DNA from: Pseudomonas fulva | Lineage (GTDB): Bacteria > Pseudomonadota > Gammaproteobacteria > Pseudomonadales > Pseudomonadaceae | Direction of reading: 5' to 3' | NCBI RefSeq assembly: GCF_023517795.1 | Contig: NZ_CP082928.1 | Coordinates: 1,426,001 to 1,490,000 of the forward strand | Length of the DNA stretch: 64,000 nucleotides | Part shown: piece after piece, positions 7,878 to 18,694 of the stretch | Layout: every line of letters starts with the position of its first letter | Numbering within the stretch: position 1 is the stretch's first letter | Program-made: the position numbers and the translations under genes | Notes under the pieces: model-generated | The model's database searches: none | Seen by the model: the letters and a program-made list of their open reading frames with translations, nothing else | Told to the model about the DNA's origin: nothing

Positions 7878-10442
7878 TCAGGCAAAGACGATTTCGTCGC
7901 CCTCGACCTTGCCGGTCACCGTGCTGCCTGGGCTGAACTTGCCGGCCAGGATCATCTGCGCCAGCGGGTTCTCGATCCAGCGCTGGATGGCGCGCTTCAA
8001 CGGTCGCGCGCCGTACACCGGGTCGTAGCCCACGGCAATCAGCTTGTCCATCGCCTCGTCGGACAGCTCCAGGCTCAGCTCGCGCTCGGCCAGGCGCTGC
8101 AGCAGGCGGCTGAGCTGGATGCGCGCGATACCGGCGATCTGCTCGCGGGCCAGGGGTTCGAACACTACCACTTCGTCGATACGGTTCACGAACTCCGGAC
8201 GGAAGTGGTTGCCTACCGCGTCCATCACCGCCGCGCGCTGCGCCTCGCGATCCCCGACCAGCTCCTGGATCTGCGCCGATCCCAGGTTGGAGGTCATCAC
8301 GATCACCGTGTTCTTGAAGTCCACGGTACGGCCGTGGCTGTCGGTCAGGCGGCCATCTTCTAGCACTTGCAGCAGCACGTTGAACACGTCCGGGTGGGCC
8401 TTCTCGACCTCATCCATCAGCACCACCGAGTAGGGTTTGCGGCGTACCGCCTCGGTCAGGTAACCGCCCTCCTCGTAGCCAACGTAGCCGGGCGGCGCAC
8501 CGATCAGACGGGCCACCGAGTGCTTCTCCATGAACTCGGACATGTCGATGCGTACCAGGGCGTCTTCGGTGTCGAACAGGAACTCGGCCAGCGCCTTGCA
8601 CAGCTCGGTCTTGCCGACGCCAGTCGGGCCGAGGAACAGAAACGAGCCGCTGGGCCGGTTCGGATCCGACAGCCCGGCACGGGAGCGGCGCACGGCGTTG
8701 GCCACCGCCACCACGGCTTCGTCCTGGCCGATCACGCGCTGGTGCAGCAGGCCTTCCATCTTCAGCAGCTTGTCGCGCTCGCCTTCGAGCATCTTGGCCA
8801 CCGGGATACCGGTCCACTTGGAAACCACCTCGGCGATTTCCTCCTCGGTAACCTTGCTGCGCAGCAGCTGGTTTTCCGTTGTGCCGTGCTGGTCGACCAT
8901 CTGCAGGCTGCGCTCCAGATCGGGAATCACCCCGTACTGCAGCTCGGCCATGCGGTTGAGGTCGCCCTTGCGGCGGGCCGCTTCGAGCTCGGTCTTGGCC
9001 TGTTCGATGCGCTGCTGGATCTGCGCCGAGCCCTGGACTTCGGCTTTTTCCGACTTCCAGATGTCCTCCAGGTCGGCGTATTCCTTCTCCAGCTTGGCGA
9101 TGTCTTCCTGCAATTTGACGAAGCGCTTCTTGGCCGCTTCGTCTTCTTCCTTCTTCAGTGCCTGGGCTTCGACCTTGAGCTGGATCAGACGACGATCCAG
9201 GCGATCGAGCACCTCGGGCTTGGAGTCGATTTCCATGCGGATGCGGCTGGCGGCTTCGTCGATCAGGTCGATGGCCTTGTCCGGCAGCTGGCGGTCGGTG
9301 ATATAGCGGTGGCTGAGCTTGGCCGCGGCGATGATCGCCCCGTCGGTGATGGCCACCTTGTGGTGCACCTCGTAGCGCTCCTTGAGGCCGCGCAGGATGG
9401 CGATGGTGTCTTCCTCGCTCGGCTCGTCGACCAGCACCTTCTGGAAGCGGCGCTCCAGGGCGGCGTCCTTCTCGATGAACTGGCGGTACTCGTTCAGCGT
9501 GGTGGCGCCCACGCAATGCAGCTCGCCGCGGGCCAGGGACGGCTTGAGCATGTTGCCGGCGTCCATGGCGCCTTCGGCCTTGCCGGCGCCGACCATGGTG
9601 TGCAGCTCGTCGATGAACAGGATCACCCGGCCTTCCTGCTTGGCCAGCTCGTTGAGCACCGCCTTGAGGCGTTCCTCGAATTCGCCGCGGAACTTGGCGC
9701 CGGCGATCAGCGCCCCCATGTCCAGGGACAGCAGGCGCTTGTCCTTGAGGCCGTCCGGCACTTCGCCGTTGACGATACGCTGGGCCAGGCCCTCGGCGAT
9801 GGCGGTCTTGCCGACGCCGGGTTCGCCGATCAGTACCGGGTTGTTCTTGGTGCGGCGCTGCAACACCTGGATGGTGCGGCGGATCTCGTCGTCACGGCCG
9901 ATCACCGGGTCGAGCTTGCCCTCCTCGGCACGCTTGGTCAGGTCGACGGTGTACTTGTCGAGCGCCTGGCGCGACTCTTCGATGTTCGGGTCGTTGACCG
10001 CATCGCCGCCGCGCAGGTTGTTCACCGCGTTTTCCAACGCCTTGCGGCTCACGCCCTGGGCGAGCAGCAACTTGCCGAGTTTGGTGTTCTCGTCCATGGC
10101 GGCGAGCAGCAGCAGTTCGCTGGAGATGAACTGATCCCCCTTCTGCTGCGACAGGCGGTCGGCCTGGTTGAGCAGGCGCGCCAGGTCCTGGGACAGGCTG
10201 ACGTCGCCGGTGGGGTTCTGGATCTTGGGCAGTTGGTCGAGCTCTTTGCTCAAGGCCTGCCGCAGGCTGTTCACGTCGAAGCCCACCTGCATCAGCAGCG
10301 GGCGAATGGAACCGCCCTGCTGGTCGAGCAGCGCCTGCATCAGGTGCAGCGGCTCGATGGCGGAATGGTCGTGGCCGACGGCCAGGGACTGGGCGTCGGA
10401 AAGGGCAAGTTGCAACTTGCTGGTCAAACGGTCGATTCGCAT
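7878..10442 (-). CDS. clpB: ATP-dependent disaggregase ClpB
   Basis: Hexameric AAA+ chaperone that works with DnaK to extract and refold aggregated proteins after heat stress; 854 residues, the usual ClpB length. In order: N-terminal Clp_N repeats (1-150), AAA1 with Walker [10 protein letters not shown] (about 205), the coiled-coil middle domain (about 400-520, starting [13 protein letters not shown]), AAA2 with Walker [10 protein letters not shown] (about 605) and the ClpB C-terminal D2-small domain. The WTGIPVAKM signature is present. It is preceded by a recognisable sigma-32 promoter and followed by its own terminator. Confidence 0.98.
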   Translation of the reverse strand: MRIDRLTSKLQLALSDAQSLAVGHDHSAIEPLHLMQALLDQQGGSIRPLLMQVGFDVNSLRQALSKELDQLPKIQNPTGDVSLSQDLARLLNQADRLSQQKGDQFISSELLLLAAMDENTKLGKLLLAQGVSRKALENAVNNLRGGDAVNDPNIEESRQALDKYTVDLTKRAEEGKLDPVIGRDDEIRRTIQVLQRRTKNNPVLIGEPGVGKTAIAEGLAQRIVNGEVPDGLKDKRLLSLDMGALIAGAKFRGEFEERLKAVLNELAKQEGRVILFIDELHTMVGAGKAEGAMDAGNMLKPSLARGELHCVGATTLNEYRQFIEKDAALERRFQKVLVDEPSEEDTIAILRGLKERYEVHHKVAITDGAIIAAAKLSHRYITDRQLPDKAIDLIDEAASRIRMEIDSKPEVLDRLDRRLIQLKVEAQALKKEEDEAAKKRFVKLQEDIAKLEKEYADLEDIWKSEKAEVQGSAQIQQRIEQAKTELEAARRKGDLNRMAELQYGVIPDLERSLQMVDQHGTTENQLLRSKVTEEEIAEVVSKWTGIPVAKMLEGERDKLLKMEGLLHQRVIGQDEAVVAVANAVRRSRAGLSDPNRPSGSFLFLGPTGVGKTELCKALAEFLFDTEDALVRIDMSEFMEKHSVARLIGAPPGYVGYEEGGYLTEAVRRKPYSVVLMDEVEKAHPDVFNVLLQVLEDGRLTDSHGRTVDFKNTVIVMTSNLGSAQIQELVGDREAQRAAVMDAVGNHFRPEFVNRIDEVVVFEPLAREQIAGIARIQLSRLLQRLAERELSLELSDEAMDKLIAVGYDPVYGARPLKRAIQRWIENPLAQMILAGKFSPGSTVTGKVEGDEIVFA

Positions 10443-10516
10443 GGCGTCATCCTTCCTCTTGGAGGCAGGCCAGCGCGATGAATGCGCCTAACTGAAGAAC
10501 CTGCCGAGATGCAGCA

Positions 10517-10545
10517 TAGATGAGGCCGATTGTGCGCGTTTCAAG
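10517..10545 (-). promoter_or_regulatory. Sigma-32 (RpoH) heat-shock promoter of clpB
   Basis: On the minus strand, CTTGAAA (10539-10545) is followed after 13 bases by CCTCATCTA (10517-10525). The sigma-32 consensus is CTTGAAA with a 11-16 base spacer and CCCCATnT. Both elements match closely and lie about 75 bases upstream of the clpB start, which fits ClpB's known heat induction. Confidence 0.8.
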
Positions 10546-10591
10546 CGGGAGGCGGTTTGATCGCGGTCAGCAGCGGTGCCGAACGGGACTG

Positions 10592-10627
10592 CCCTGGGTA
10601 TCGCTGCGCTCGACACCAGGCTGCGGC
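10592..10627 (+). repeat. Dispersed intergenic repeat, copy A
   Basis: Sequence containing CCTGGGTATCGCTGCGCTC then ACCAGGCTGCGG, able to fold through CCTGG/CCAGG. An inverted, more conserved copy is at 16839-16872. It lies between pgeF and the clpB promoter. It appears to belong to a dispersed family of intergenic Pseudomonas repeats. Confidence 0.5.
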
Positions 10628-10664
10628 TAATTCACCAGCCCAGGTTGAGCGCGGCGCAAGCCGA

Positions 10665-11405
10665 TCAGCGATCGGCCAGCCAGATCAGCGAGGCAAAGCG
10701 CCCGGTCTGGGCGGCGCGGCGATAGGAGTAGAAGCGCGAGTCGCTGACGGTGCAGAAGCCGCCGCCGTATACGGCCGTCACACCGCGCGCCGCCAGGCGG
10801 ATGCGCGCCAGCTGATAGATATCGGCCATAAAGCGCCCGGCATTTTGGCTTGGCATGAACGCGCCGGCCGCCTGGGCATGCTGGCTGACGAAGGCGTCAC
10901 GCACCTCGGCGCCGACCTCGAAGGCCTGGGGGCCGATGGCCGGGCCCAGCCAGACGAGCGTGTCGTCAGCGTCGATGGCCAGTGCCTCCAGGGTGGCTTC
11001 CAGCACGCCGCTGGCCAGGCCACGCCAGCCGGCATGGGCGGCAGCCACGCGGCTACCGGCGCGGTCGCAGAACAGCACGGGCAGGCAATCGGCGGTCATC
11101 ACCGTGGCGGCGATGCCGGGTGTCGCCGTCCAGCTGGCGTCAGCTTCGACCACAGTTTCCGGGTCGGCCTGGGCGACGGCAATGCCGTGCACCTGCTGCA
11201 GCCAGGCCGGGCGACAGCCGAGCTGGCTGACCAGGCGCTGGCGATTCTTGGCCACCGCGGCCGGGTCGTCCTCGACATGGGCGGCCAGGTTGAAGCTGTC
11301 GTATGGCGCCGCGCTCACACCGCCGGCGCGGGTGGTCACGCAGGTGCGCACCCACTCGGGCGCCGGCCAATGAGGCGTCAGCCAGTCGTGGGCCTTGTCA
11401 CTCAT
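10665..11405 (-). CDS. pgeF: YfiH/PgeF-family laccase-domain protein
   Basis: Member of the YfiH/LACC1 family, 246 residues, cytoplasmic. The family has purine-nucleoside phosphorylase/oxidoreductase activity and is linked in E. coli to correction of peptidoglycan precursor errors (PgeF). The metal-binding His/Cys/His set is visible: QQVHG (about 73), TADCLPV (about 105) and AAHAGWRG (about 122). Its start overlaps the rluD stop by four bases, the widely conserved rluD-yfiH pair, so translation is coupled. Confidence 0.9.
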   Translation of the reverse strand: MSDKAHDWLTPHWPAPEWVRTCVTTRAGGVSAAPYDSFNLAAHVEDDPAAVAKNRQRLVSQLGCRPAWLQQVHGIAVAQADPETVVEADASWTATPGIAATVMTADCLPVLFCDRAGSRVAAAHAGWRGLASGVLEATLEALAIDADDTLVWLGPAIGPQAFEVGAEVRDAFVSQHAQAAGAFMPSQNAGRFMADIYQLARIRLAARGVTAVYGGGFCTVSDSRFYSYRRAAQTGRFASLIWLADR

Positions 11406-12376
11406 CCGATGAACGCCTCGCGATCCTGGCGCAGCAGAGTCAGCAACCAGACGAAGTCATCGGGCAGCGGCGATTGCCACTTCATGCGCTCACCGGTGAT
11501 CGGGTGATCCAGCTCCAGGAAGCGCGCATGCAGGGCCTGGCGCGGGAACTCCTTGAGGCTCTGTACCATGGTCTGGCTGGCGGCCGGCGGGATGCGGAAG
11601 CGCCCGGCGTATACCGGATCACCCACCAACGGAAAACCAATGTGGCTCATGTGCACGCGGATCTGGTGCGTGCGCCCGGTTTCCAGCTTGACCCGTGCAT
11701 GGGTGTGCGAGCGGAAACGCTCGAGCACACGGTAATGGCTGACCGCCGGCTTGCCGCCATCGGTCACGGCCATGCGCTGGCGCTGGGACGAGCTGCGGCC
11801 GATCGGCGCGTTGATCTTGCCGCCCGAGGTGATCACGCCAATGACGATGCATTCGTAGATGCGGCTCACGGTGCGCTTCTGCAGTTGATCGACCAGGCGG
11901 GTCTGCGCCTCGATGGTCTTGGCGACCACCATCAGGCCGGTGGTGTCCTTGTCCAGGCGGTGCACGATGCCGGCGCGCGGCACGTTGACGATGTCCGGCA
12001 CGTGGTGCAGCAGGGCATTGAGCAGGGTGCCGTCGGCATGTCCGGCAGCCGGGTGCACGACCAGGCCGGCAGGCTTGTCGATCACCAGGATCTGCTCGTC
12101 CTCATAGACGATATCGAGCTCGATGTCCTGGGCGATCCACTCGCCCTGGGCTTCCTGCTCGGCGGACAGCGCCAGCACAGCGCCGCCGTGGACGATATCG
12201 CGTGGACGCAGCACCTGGCCGTCGACGGTCAGGTTGCCCTCCTTGATCCAGCCGGAAAGACGCGAGCGCGAGTGCTCGGCGAACAGCTGGGCGGCGACTT
12301 GATCGAGGCGCTGACCGCCCAGATCGGCGGGAACCTCGGCGGTTAACTCAATGGCCTGCTTATTAATAGATGACAT
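11402..12376 (-). CDS. rluD: 23S rRNA pseudouridine(1911/1915/1917) synthase RluD
   Basis: Converts three uridines in helix 69 of 23S rRNA to pseudouridine during 50S assembly. It has an N-terminal S4 RNA-binding domain (residues about 20-80, [12 protein letters not shown]) and a catalytic domain with [10 protein letters not shown] (catalytic Asp142). The length of 324 residues is normal. The start at 12376 (MSSINKQ) is preferred because family homology begins just after; an ATG at 12397 is possible and neither has a strong ribosome-binding site. It is divergent from bamD, the conserved arrangement in Pseudomonas. Confidence 0.95.
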   Translation of the reverse strand: MSSINKQAIELTAEVPADLGGQRLDQVAAQLFAEHSRSRLSGWIKEGNLTVDGQVLRPRDIVHGGAVLALSAEQEAQGEWIAQDIELDIVYEDEQILVIDKPAGLVVHPAAGHADGTLLNALLHHVPDIVNVPRAGIVHRLDKDTTGLMVVAKTIEAQTRLVDQLQKRTVSRIYECIVIGVITSGGKINAPIGRSSSQRQRMAVTDGGKPAVSHYRVLERFRSHTHARVKLETGRTHQIRVHMSHIGFPLVGDPVYAGRFRIPPAASQTMVQSLKEFPRQALHARFLELDHPITGERMKWQSPLPDDFVWLLTLLRQDREAFIG

Positions 12377-12523
12377 GCTCGGCAACGGCGGGGGCATAGC
12401 CTTTGGTTTCGGCTACACGCTTGTGGTTAAATACGGCGTCTTTGCCCCAGGGGTACCGGGGGCGCTCATCATAACAGGACGGCCCTGCCCAAGACAGCCG
12501 CCGTCCCAGGGACGCAAGCCGCC

Positions 12524-13516
12524 ATGCAAGTGAAACACCTGCTGCTGATCGCCATCCTCGCCCTCACCGCCGCCTGTTCGTCCAAGGAAGTCCTGGACGA
12601 AAACCTCAGCGAGGCAGAACTCTATCAGCAGGCTCAGCAAGACCTGGACAATGGCAGCTACACCAGCGCCGTGACCAAGCTCAAGGCCCTGGAATCGCGT
12701 TACCCCTTCGGCCGCTATGCCGAGCAGTCGCAGCTGGAGTTGATCTACGCCAACTACAAGAACGCCGAGCCGGAAGCCGCCCGCGCCGCTGCCGAGCGCT
12801 TCATCCGCCTGCACCCGCAGCACCCGAACGTCGACTACGCCTACTACCTGAAGGGCCTGGCCTCGTTCGACCAGGATCGCGGCATCGTTGCCCGCTTCCT
12901 GCCGCTGGACATGACCAAGCGTGACCCCGGCGCCGCCCGCGACTCCTACAACGAGTTCGCTCAGCTCACCAACCGTTATCCGAACAGCCGTTACGCCCCG
13001 GACGCCAAGCAGCGCATGATCTACCTGCGCAACCTGCTGGCGGCCTACGAAGTCCACGTGGCCCACTACTACCTGACCCGCCACGCCTATGTGGCCGCTG
13101 CCAACCGCGGCCGCTACGTGGTGGAAAACTTCCAGGAAACCCCATCGGTCGGCGATGGCCTGGCCGTGATGGTCGAGGCCTACCAGCGCCTGACCCTGGA
13201 CGACCTGGCCGCTACCAGCCTGGAAACCCTGAAGCTCAACTACCCGGATCACCCGAGCCTGGAAAACGGCGAGTTCGTGCCGCGTGAAGAAGCCGCCGAC
13301 GAGCGCTCGTGGCTGGCCAAGGCCACCCTGGGCCTGATCGAAAGCGACGCGCCGCCACCACCGAGCCAGACCCAGGCCAGCCAGGACGTGCAGCGTCAGT
13401 ATCAGGAAGCGGTCGACCAGATGCCGGCCGATCTGAAGGCCACCGAGCAGGGCGAAGAGCAACAGACGCCCAAGCGCTCCTGGTTCAGCCGCCTGACCTT
13501 TGGCCTGTTCGACTGA
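12524..13516 (+). CDS. bamD: Outer membrane assembly lipoprotein BamD
   Basis: Essential lipoprotein of the BAM complex that inserts beta-barrel proteins into the outer membrane (formerly ComL). The signal peptide ends in lipobox LTAAC (Cys18), followed by five TPR-like repeats ([19 protein letters not shown], then [10 protein letters not shown] and [11 protein letters not shown]). At 330 residues it is longer than E. coli BamD, with a Pro/Gln-rich C-terminal extension ([12 protein letters not shown]) as in other pseudomonads. Confidence 0.96.
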   Translation: MQVKHLLLIAILALTAACSSKEVLDENLSEAELYQQAQQDLDNGSYTSAVTKLKALESRYPFGRYAEQSQLELIYANYKNAEPEAARAAAERFIRLHPQHPNVDYAYYLKGLASFDQDRGIVARFLPLDMTKRDPGAARDSYNEFAQLTNRYPNSRYAPDAKQRMIYLRNLLAAYEVHVAHYYLTRHAYVAAANRGRYVVENFQETPSVGDGLAVMVEAYQRLTLDDLAATSLETLKLNYPDHPSLENGEFVPREEAADERSWLAKATLGLIESDAPPPPSQTQASQDVQRQYQEAVDQMPADLKATEQGEEQQTPKRSWFSRLTFGLFD

Positions 13517-13539
13517 TCCACCGCCAGCAGCCAGCCCCT

Positions 13540-13569
13540 CACGATGCCAGTCAAACGACTGGCATCGTG
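13540..13569 (+). terminator. Hairpin downstream of bamD
   Basis: Perfect 13-base-pair stem CACGATGCCAGTC / GACTGGCATCGTG with an AAAC loop, 24 bases after the bamD stop. It is followed by CATTTCG rather than a clean T-run, so termination may be partial and allow some read-through into the PP0621-pilS-pilR genes. Confidence 0.7.
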
Positions 13570-13660
13570 CATTTCGCCCCGGCAAAACGCTGCCCGGGTA
13601 ACTGTCCGCCCAGGGCGTCCTTAGCTACACTGCCCCCTCCCCCGACACGAAGAGAGCGCC

Positions 13661-13906
13661 ATGGGCCTGTTCCGCCTGCTGTTCTGGATTGCCATCATCT
13701 TTGCCGCCATCTGGCTGTGGCGGCGCTATGTCGGTGCCACCCGCCAGCGCCAGAAGGCCGCACCGCCCTCGGATAGTCCGGCGCCCATGGTGCGCTGCGC
13801 CCACTGCGGCGTGCACACGCCGCAACAGCACGCCGTACAGCTGGCGCAGCGCTGGTACTGCAGCCAGGCCCATCTGCAGCAAGGCCCCAAGCCCGGTGCC
13901 CAATAG
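13661..13906 (+). CDS. PP0621-family small membrane protein with Cys motif
   Basis: 81-residue protein with one N-terminal membrane helix (GLFRLLFWIAIIFAAIWLW) and a cytoplasmic or periplasmic tail carrying C-A-H-C (about residue 47) and C-S-Q-A-H (about 69), a small zinc-ribbon-like set. Function is unknown; the family is conserved upstream of pilS in Pseudomonas. pilS starts within its last codons, so the two are translationally coupled, hinting at a role near the PilSR sensor. Confidence 0.8.
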   Translation: MGLFRLLFWIAIIFAAIWLWRRYVGATRQRQKAAPPSDSPAPMVRCAHCGVHTPQQHAVQLAQRWYCSQAHLQQGPKPGAQ

Positions 13907-15488
13907 CGCCCTGGCCGTACGGGGCCCCCAGGGGCATCGTATCTTCCGGCTGTACCACCTCTACCGCCTGGTCATCGGCGTGGTGCTGGTGCTGCTGGTG
14001 TCCGCCAATCTGGACTCGGAGCTGCTGGAGCTGGCCCACGTGCCGCTGTTTCGCGGCGCCAGTTGGGTCTACCTGATCCTCAACATCCTGATCGCGCTGA
14101 CGCTCCACACACCCAACCGCCTGCTGCCGGTGTTCGCCGTGGCGCTGGGCGACGTGATGCTGCTCTCGGCGCTGTTCTACGCCGGGGGCGGTACACCAAG
14201 CGGCATCGGCAACCTGCTGATCGTCTCCGTGGCGATCGCCAACATCCTGTTGCGCGGTCGCTTCGGCGTCCTGATCGCCGCCGCCGCCGCGATCGGCATG
14301 ATCTACCTGACCTTCTACCTGAGCCTCAACCACCCCCAGGCCAGCAGTCAGTACGTGCAGGTCGGTGCACTGGGCGCGCTGTGCTTCGCTGCGGCGTTGT
14401 TCGTACAGGGGCTGACCCGGCGCCTGCAGGTCAGCGAGAGCCTGGCCGAACAGCGCGCCGCCGACGTAGCGGACCTGGAAACCCTCAACAACCTGATCCT
14501 GCAGCGCATGCGCACCGGCATTCTGGTGGTGGACGAACAGCGCCGCGTGCTGCTGGCCAACCAGGCGGCGCTCGGCTTGCTTGGCCAGCAGAACCTGGCG
14601 GGCAAGATTCTCGACCCGCACTGCACCGAGCTGGTCAAGCGCCTGCAGCACTGGCAGGAAAACAGCAGCCTGCGCCCGGCCAGCCTGCAGACGCTCAGCG
14701 ACGGCCCGACCCTGCAGCCCAGCTTCATCCCCCTGCAGCGCGGCGGCCAGCGGCATATCCTGATCCTGCTCGACGACATCTCGCAGATCGCCCAGCAGGC
14801 CCAGCAACTCAAGCTGGTGGCCCTCGGCCGGCTGACCGCCGGCATCGCCCACGAGATTCGCAATCCGCTGGGCGCCATCAGCCATGCGGCGCAGCTGCTG
14901 CAGGAGTCCGAGGACCTGCACGGGCCGGATCAGCGCCTGGCGCAGATCATCCAGGACCACTCGCGGCGCATGAACCTGATCATCGAGAACGTGCTGCAGC
15001 TGTCACGGCGCCGCCAGGCCGAGCCGCAACTGCTCGACCTCAAGTACTGGCTGCACCGTTTCGCCGCCGAGTTCCGCAGCACCGCCCCGGCCTCCAAGGT
15101 GCTGCACCTGGCCATCGAAGGCAGCAGCATCCAGACGCGCATGGACCCCAACCAGCTCAACCAGGTCATCACCAACCTGGTGCAGAACGGCCTGCGCCAC
15201 AGCGCCAAGCTCAACCCCCAGGGCCAGGTGTGGCTGAAGCTGTTTCGCGATCCGCGCAACGACCTGCCGGTGCTGGAGGTGCTCGACGACGGCGAAGGCG
15301 TACCGGCAGACCAACTGCATCACATCTTCGAGCCGTTCTACACCACGGAGAACAAAGGCACCGGCCTGGGCCTGTATATTTCCCGCGAGCTTTGCGAAAG
15401 CAACCAGGCTCATCTTCACTATCAACCACGCGAAGGCGGCGGTGCCTGCTTCCGTATCACCTTCGCGCACCCGCGAAAAATGAGCTGA
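13896..15488 (+). CDS. pilS: Type IV pilus sensor histidine kinase PilS
   Basis: Inner-membrane histidine kinase that controls pilin transcription through PilR; 530 residues, the length I recall for PAO1 PilS. It has about six membrane helices in residues 20-175, a PAS domain (about 195-300), HisKA with the phospho-accepting His319 in GIAHEIRNP, and a HATPase domain (NQVITNLVQNGLRHS; DDGEGVP; GTGLGLYISREL). The start is a GTG at 13896 that overlaps the end of the upstream small gene, with AAGG 11 bases before it. The reading frame remains open further upstream, but that part is the shadow of the small gene. Confidence 0.95.
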   Translation: MPNSALAVRGPQGHRIFRLYHLYRLVIGVVLVLLVSANLDSELLELAHVPLFRGASWVYLILNILIALTLHTPNRLLPVFAVALGDVMLLSALFYAGGGTPSGIGNLLIVSVAIANILLRGRFGVLIAAAAAIGMIYLTFYLSLNHPQASSQYVQVGALGALCFAAALFVQGLTRRLQVSESLAEQRAADVADLETLNNLILQRMRTGILVVDEQRRVLLANQAALGLLGQQNLAGKILDPHCTELVKRLQHWQENSSLRPASLQTLSDGPTLQPSFIPLQRGGQRHILILLDDISQIAQQAQQLKLVALGRLTAGIAHEIRNPLGAISHAAQLLQESEDLHGPDQRLAQIIQDHSRRMNLIIENVLQLSRRRQAEPQLLDLKYWLHRFAAEFRSTAPASKVLHLAIEGSSIQTRMDPNQLNQVITNLVQNGLRHSAKLNPQGQVWLKLFRDPRNDLPVLEVLDDGEGVPADQLHHIFEPFYTTENKGTGLGLYISRELCESNQAHLHYQPREGGGACFRITFAHPRKMS

Positions 15489-15496
15489 ACGACCTG

Positions 15497-16834
<1,338 letters not shown>

Positions 16835-16838
16835 AACC

Positions 16839-16872
16839 GTAGCCTGCGGTTGAGCGAAGCGATACCCAGGTT
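16839..16872 (-). repeat. Dispersed intergenic repeat, copy B, between pilR and thiO
   Basis: On the minus strand it reads AACCTGGGTATCGCTTCGCT then CAACCGCAGGCTAC, an inverted copy of the element at 10592-10627. It fills most of the gap between the convergent pilR and thiO genes and may serve as a weak shared terminator. Confidence 0.5.
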
Positions 16873-16895
16873 CTTGCGATCTGGCAGTTCGCCCC

Positions 16896-18005
16896 TTACT
16901 GCAAGCGCCCCGCCGGTGAGTACGGTGCCGGGTCGATGATCGGCTCGCGTCCTAACATCAGATCCGCCAGCAACTGGCAGGATGCCGGCGCCAGCACCAG
17001 CCCATTGCGGTAATGCCCGCAATTGAGCCACAAGCCCGGATGTTCCGGCACCTCACCAATAAACGGAATGCCCTCGGGAGAACCAGGGCGCAGTCCGGCC
17101 CAGTGGCCCACCACCTCGGCATCGCGCAACGCCGGTAGCAGCGTCTCGGCAGAAGCCCGTAGGCTGGCCAACGCCTCACCGGTTGGCGTTTTGTCGAAGC
17201 CGGCATGTTCCAGCGTACTGCCCACCAGGATATGGCCGTCGCGCCGCGGAATCGCATAACGCCCGCCAGCCAGTACCATGCTGGGCAGGAAATCCTCGGC
17301 GCACTTGAACAGGATCATCTGCCCCTTGACCGGCTCTACGGGCAGCGCCAGCCCGAGGCTCTGCAACACCTCCCCGCTCCAGGCTCCGGCAGCGACGACG
17401 ACCTGCTCGGCCAGCATCTCGCCGTCAGCGGTACGAACCCCGATTATGCGCTCGCCATCACGGACGAACTGCAGCACCGGGCTGTGCTCAAGCAGGGTAA
17501 CGTCGGGCAAACCCTGCAGGGCGGCTCGCAGCGCTTTGACCAGGCGCGGGTTACGTACATTGGCCACGCCGGGCATATAAATGGCGCGCTCGAATCCTGC
17601 ACCCAGTACAGGGACCTGGACATAGGCAGACTCGACAGGTACTTCATGCAACGCTCGCCTTTCTCGCCGCGCCCAGTCCAGCGCCTCGGCCTGGTCGTCC
17701 AGATCCAGCCAGTACAGCCCCGTGACATGCACTTCGGGATCGACGCCGGTATGCGCCAGCAGCCGCGTACCCAGGCCCGGGTAGTAATCCTGCGACCAGT
17801 GCGCCAGGGCCGTTACCGCCTGGCTATAGCGCCACGGGTAAAGCGGCGAAACAATTCCGCCCCCCGCCCAAGACGCCTCTCCCCCGACCGTCCCGCGATC
17901 CACCAGCACGACCCGCTTGCCCGCGCCCGCCAGCAGATACGCCGATAACAATCCGATGATCCCACCGCCGATAACGATTACATCCGTACGCACAACCCAC
18001 CCCAT
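16896..18005 (-). CDS. thiO: Glycine oxidase ThiO
   Basis: FAD-dependent D-amino-acid-oxidase-family enzyme that makes dehydroglycine for thiazole synthesis in thiamine biosynthesis; 369 residues. The N-terminal dinucleotide-binding fold is clear (VIVIGGGIIGLLSAYLLA, residues 9-26), as are the family motifs SWAGGGIVSPLYPW and, near the C terminus, WAGLRPGSPEGIPFIGE and NCGHYRNGLVLAP. It is divergent from the minor pilin cluster, the same position as the PAO1 gene annotated as a D-amino-acid oxidase between pilR and fimT. Confidence 0.9.
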   Translation of the reverse strand: MGWVVRTDVIVIGGGIIGLLSAYLLAGAGKRVVLVDRGTVGGEASWAGGGIVSPLYPWRYSQAVTALAHWSQDYYPGLGTRLLAHTGVDPEVHVTGLYWLDLDDQAEALDWARRERRALHEVPVESAYVQVPVLGAGFERAIYMPGVANVRNPRLVKALRAALQGLPDVTLLEHSPVLQFVRDGERIIGVRTADGEMLAEQVVVAAGAWSGEVLQSLGLALPVEPVKGQMILFKCAEDFLPSMVLAGGRYAIPRRDGHILVGSTLEHAGFDKTPTGEALASLRASAETLLPALRDAEVVGHWAGLRPGSPEGIPFIGEVPEHPGLWLNCGHYRNGLVLAPASCQLLADLMLGREPIIDPAPYSPAGRLQ

Positions 18006-18021
18006 CGCCAGACCGCATGCC

Positions 18022-18049
18022 TTGACAGTGACACCTGAGGGTGTAAACA
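18022..18049 (+). promoter_or_regulatory. Candidate promoter of the minor pilin cluster with an inverted repeat in the spacer
   Basis: TTGACA (18022-18027) followed after 16 bases by TAAACA (18044-18049), about 50 bases upstream of the fimT start. The -35 is perfect but the -10 is only a 3/6 match. The spacer contains ACACCTGAGGGTGT (18031-18044), a 5-4-5 inverted repeat placed where a regulator could sit between the two elements. Confidence 0.45.
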
Positions 18050-18100
18050 GAAAAAGCAGCCAGGAAGGCCGCTAATGATACGCGCATAGGGAGGTGCACC

Positions 18101-18592
18101 ATGAATAGAGATCAACAGAAGGCTGTGGGCTTGGTGGAGCTGCTGGTAGCCGTCGCTCTGCTGAGTATCTTGATCAGCATGGCCCTTCCCGCTTTCGCTC
18201 GCTTTCAGGAAAGTAAACGTCAGGAATCGGCCCGTGATCTGCTTGCCAGCCATATCCAGAAAACCCGCGCCAACGCCATAACTCAAGGGCGCCCATACAA
18301 ACTATGCGGCTCGAGTGACGGTGAGAGCTGCGACGGGAACTGGGGCAGTTATTGGCTTATAGCTAGGGCTGGCAATGAGCCGACTATCGTGACCAAGCAG
18401 GCAGCCCCGAGGAAAAACATCTGCAGAGTGGGCTTTGGCGGCGACAGCATCCGTTTCCATCCCAACGGGACCAGCTGGGCTAGCAACGGTACGATTTTCA
18501 TATGCAACAGCAATGGACCTCACCAGCTACTGACGCTGAACCGCCAGGGCCGCCTGAGAGTTGGAACCGGTCACAATTCCCGCTGCTGCTAG
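18101..18592 (+). CDS. fimT: GspH/FimT-family prepilin-like protein (FimT)
   Basis: Type IV pilus minor pilin-like protein, 163 residues, with a short leader, an N-terminal hydrophobic helix (LVELLVAVALLSILISMALP) and a globular C-terminal domain with four Cys residues. The family's Glu5 aligns as E13, which puts the cleavage after Ala8 (QKA|VGLVE) rather than after the usual Gly. The start has GGGAGG eight bases upstream. It is the first gene of the cluster in the position of PAO1 fimT. FimT proteins are linked to pilus assembly or DNA binding during uptake. Confidence 0.85.
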   Translation: MNRDQQKAVGLVELLVAVALLSILISMALPAFARFQESKRQESARDLLASHIQKTRANAITQGRPYKLCGSSDGESCDGNWGSYWLIARAGNEPTIVTKQAAPRKNICRVGFGGDSIRFHPNGTSWASNGTIFICNSNGPHQLLTLNRQGRLRVGTGHNSRCC

Positions 18593-18694
18593 ACCAGTCA
18601 TCCGTGCTTCACGCCCGATCATCTACGGCCTGAAGACAGCTACCAGCGAAGCCGTCAGGATTCGCATGCCCTCCTGTATTTAGACTGGACAACC

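Noticed and set aside
8367..10481. A 704-codon open frame opposite clpB, on the plus strand
   Set aside because: It mirrors the clpB codons, is rich in His/Gln/Leu/Val as expected from an antisense frame in high-GC DNA, and lacks any domain. Similar long antisense frames opposite the acyl-CoA dehydrogenases (49233-51017, 52368-54356), bioB (59282-60337) and the binding proteins (37173-38792) were rejected for the same reason.
14063..15496. A reading frame that would fuse ~478 extra residues to the front of PilR
   Set aside because: The extra part is Arg/Pro/Gly-rich out-of-frame sequence within pilS. PilR has its own ATG at 15497 with the receiver domain starting directly after it and the expected 445-residue length.
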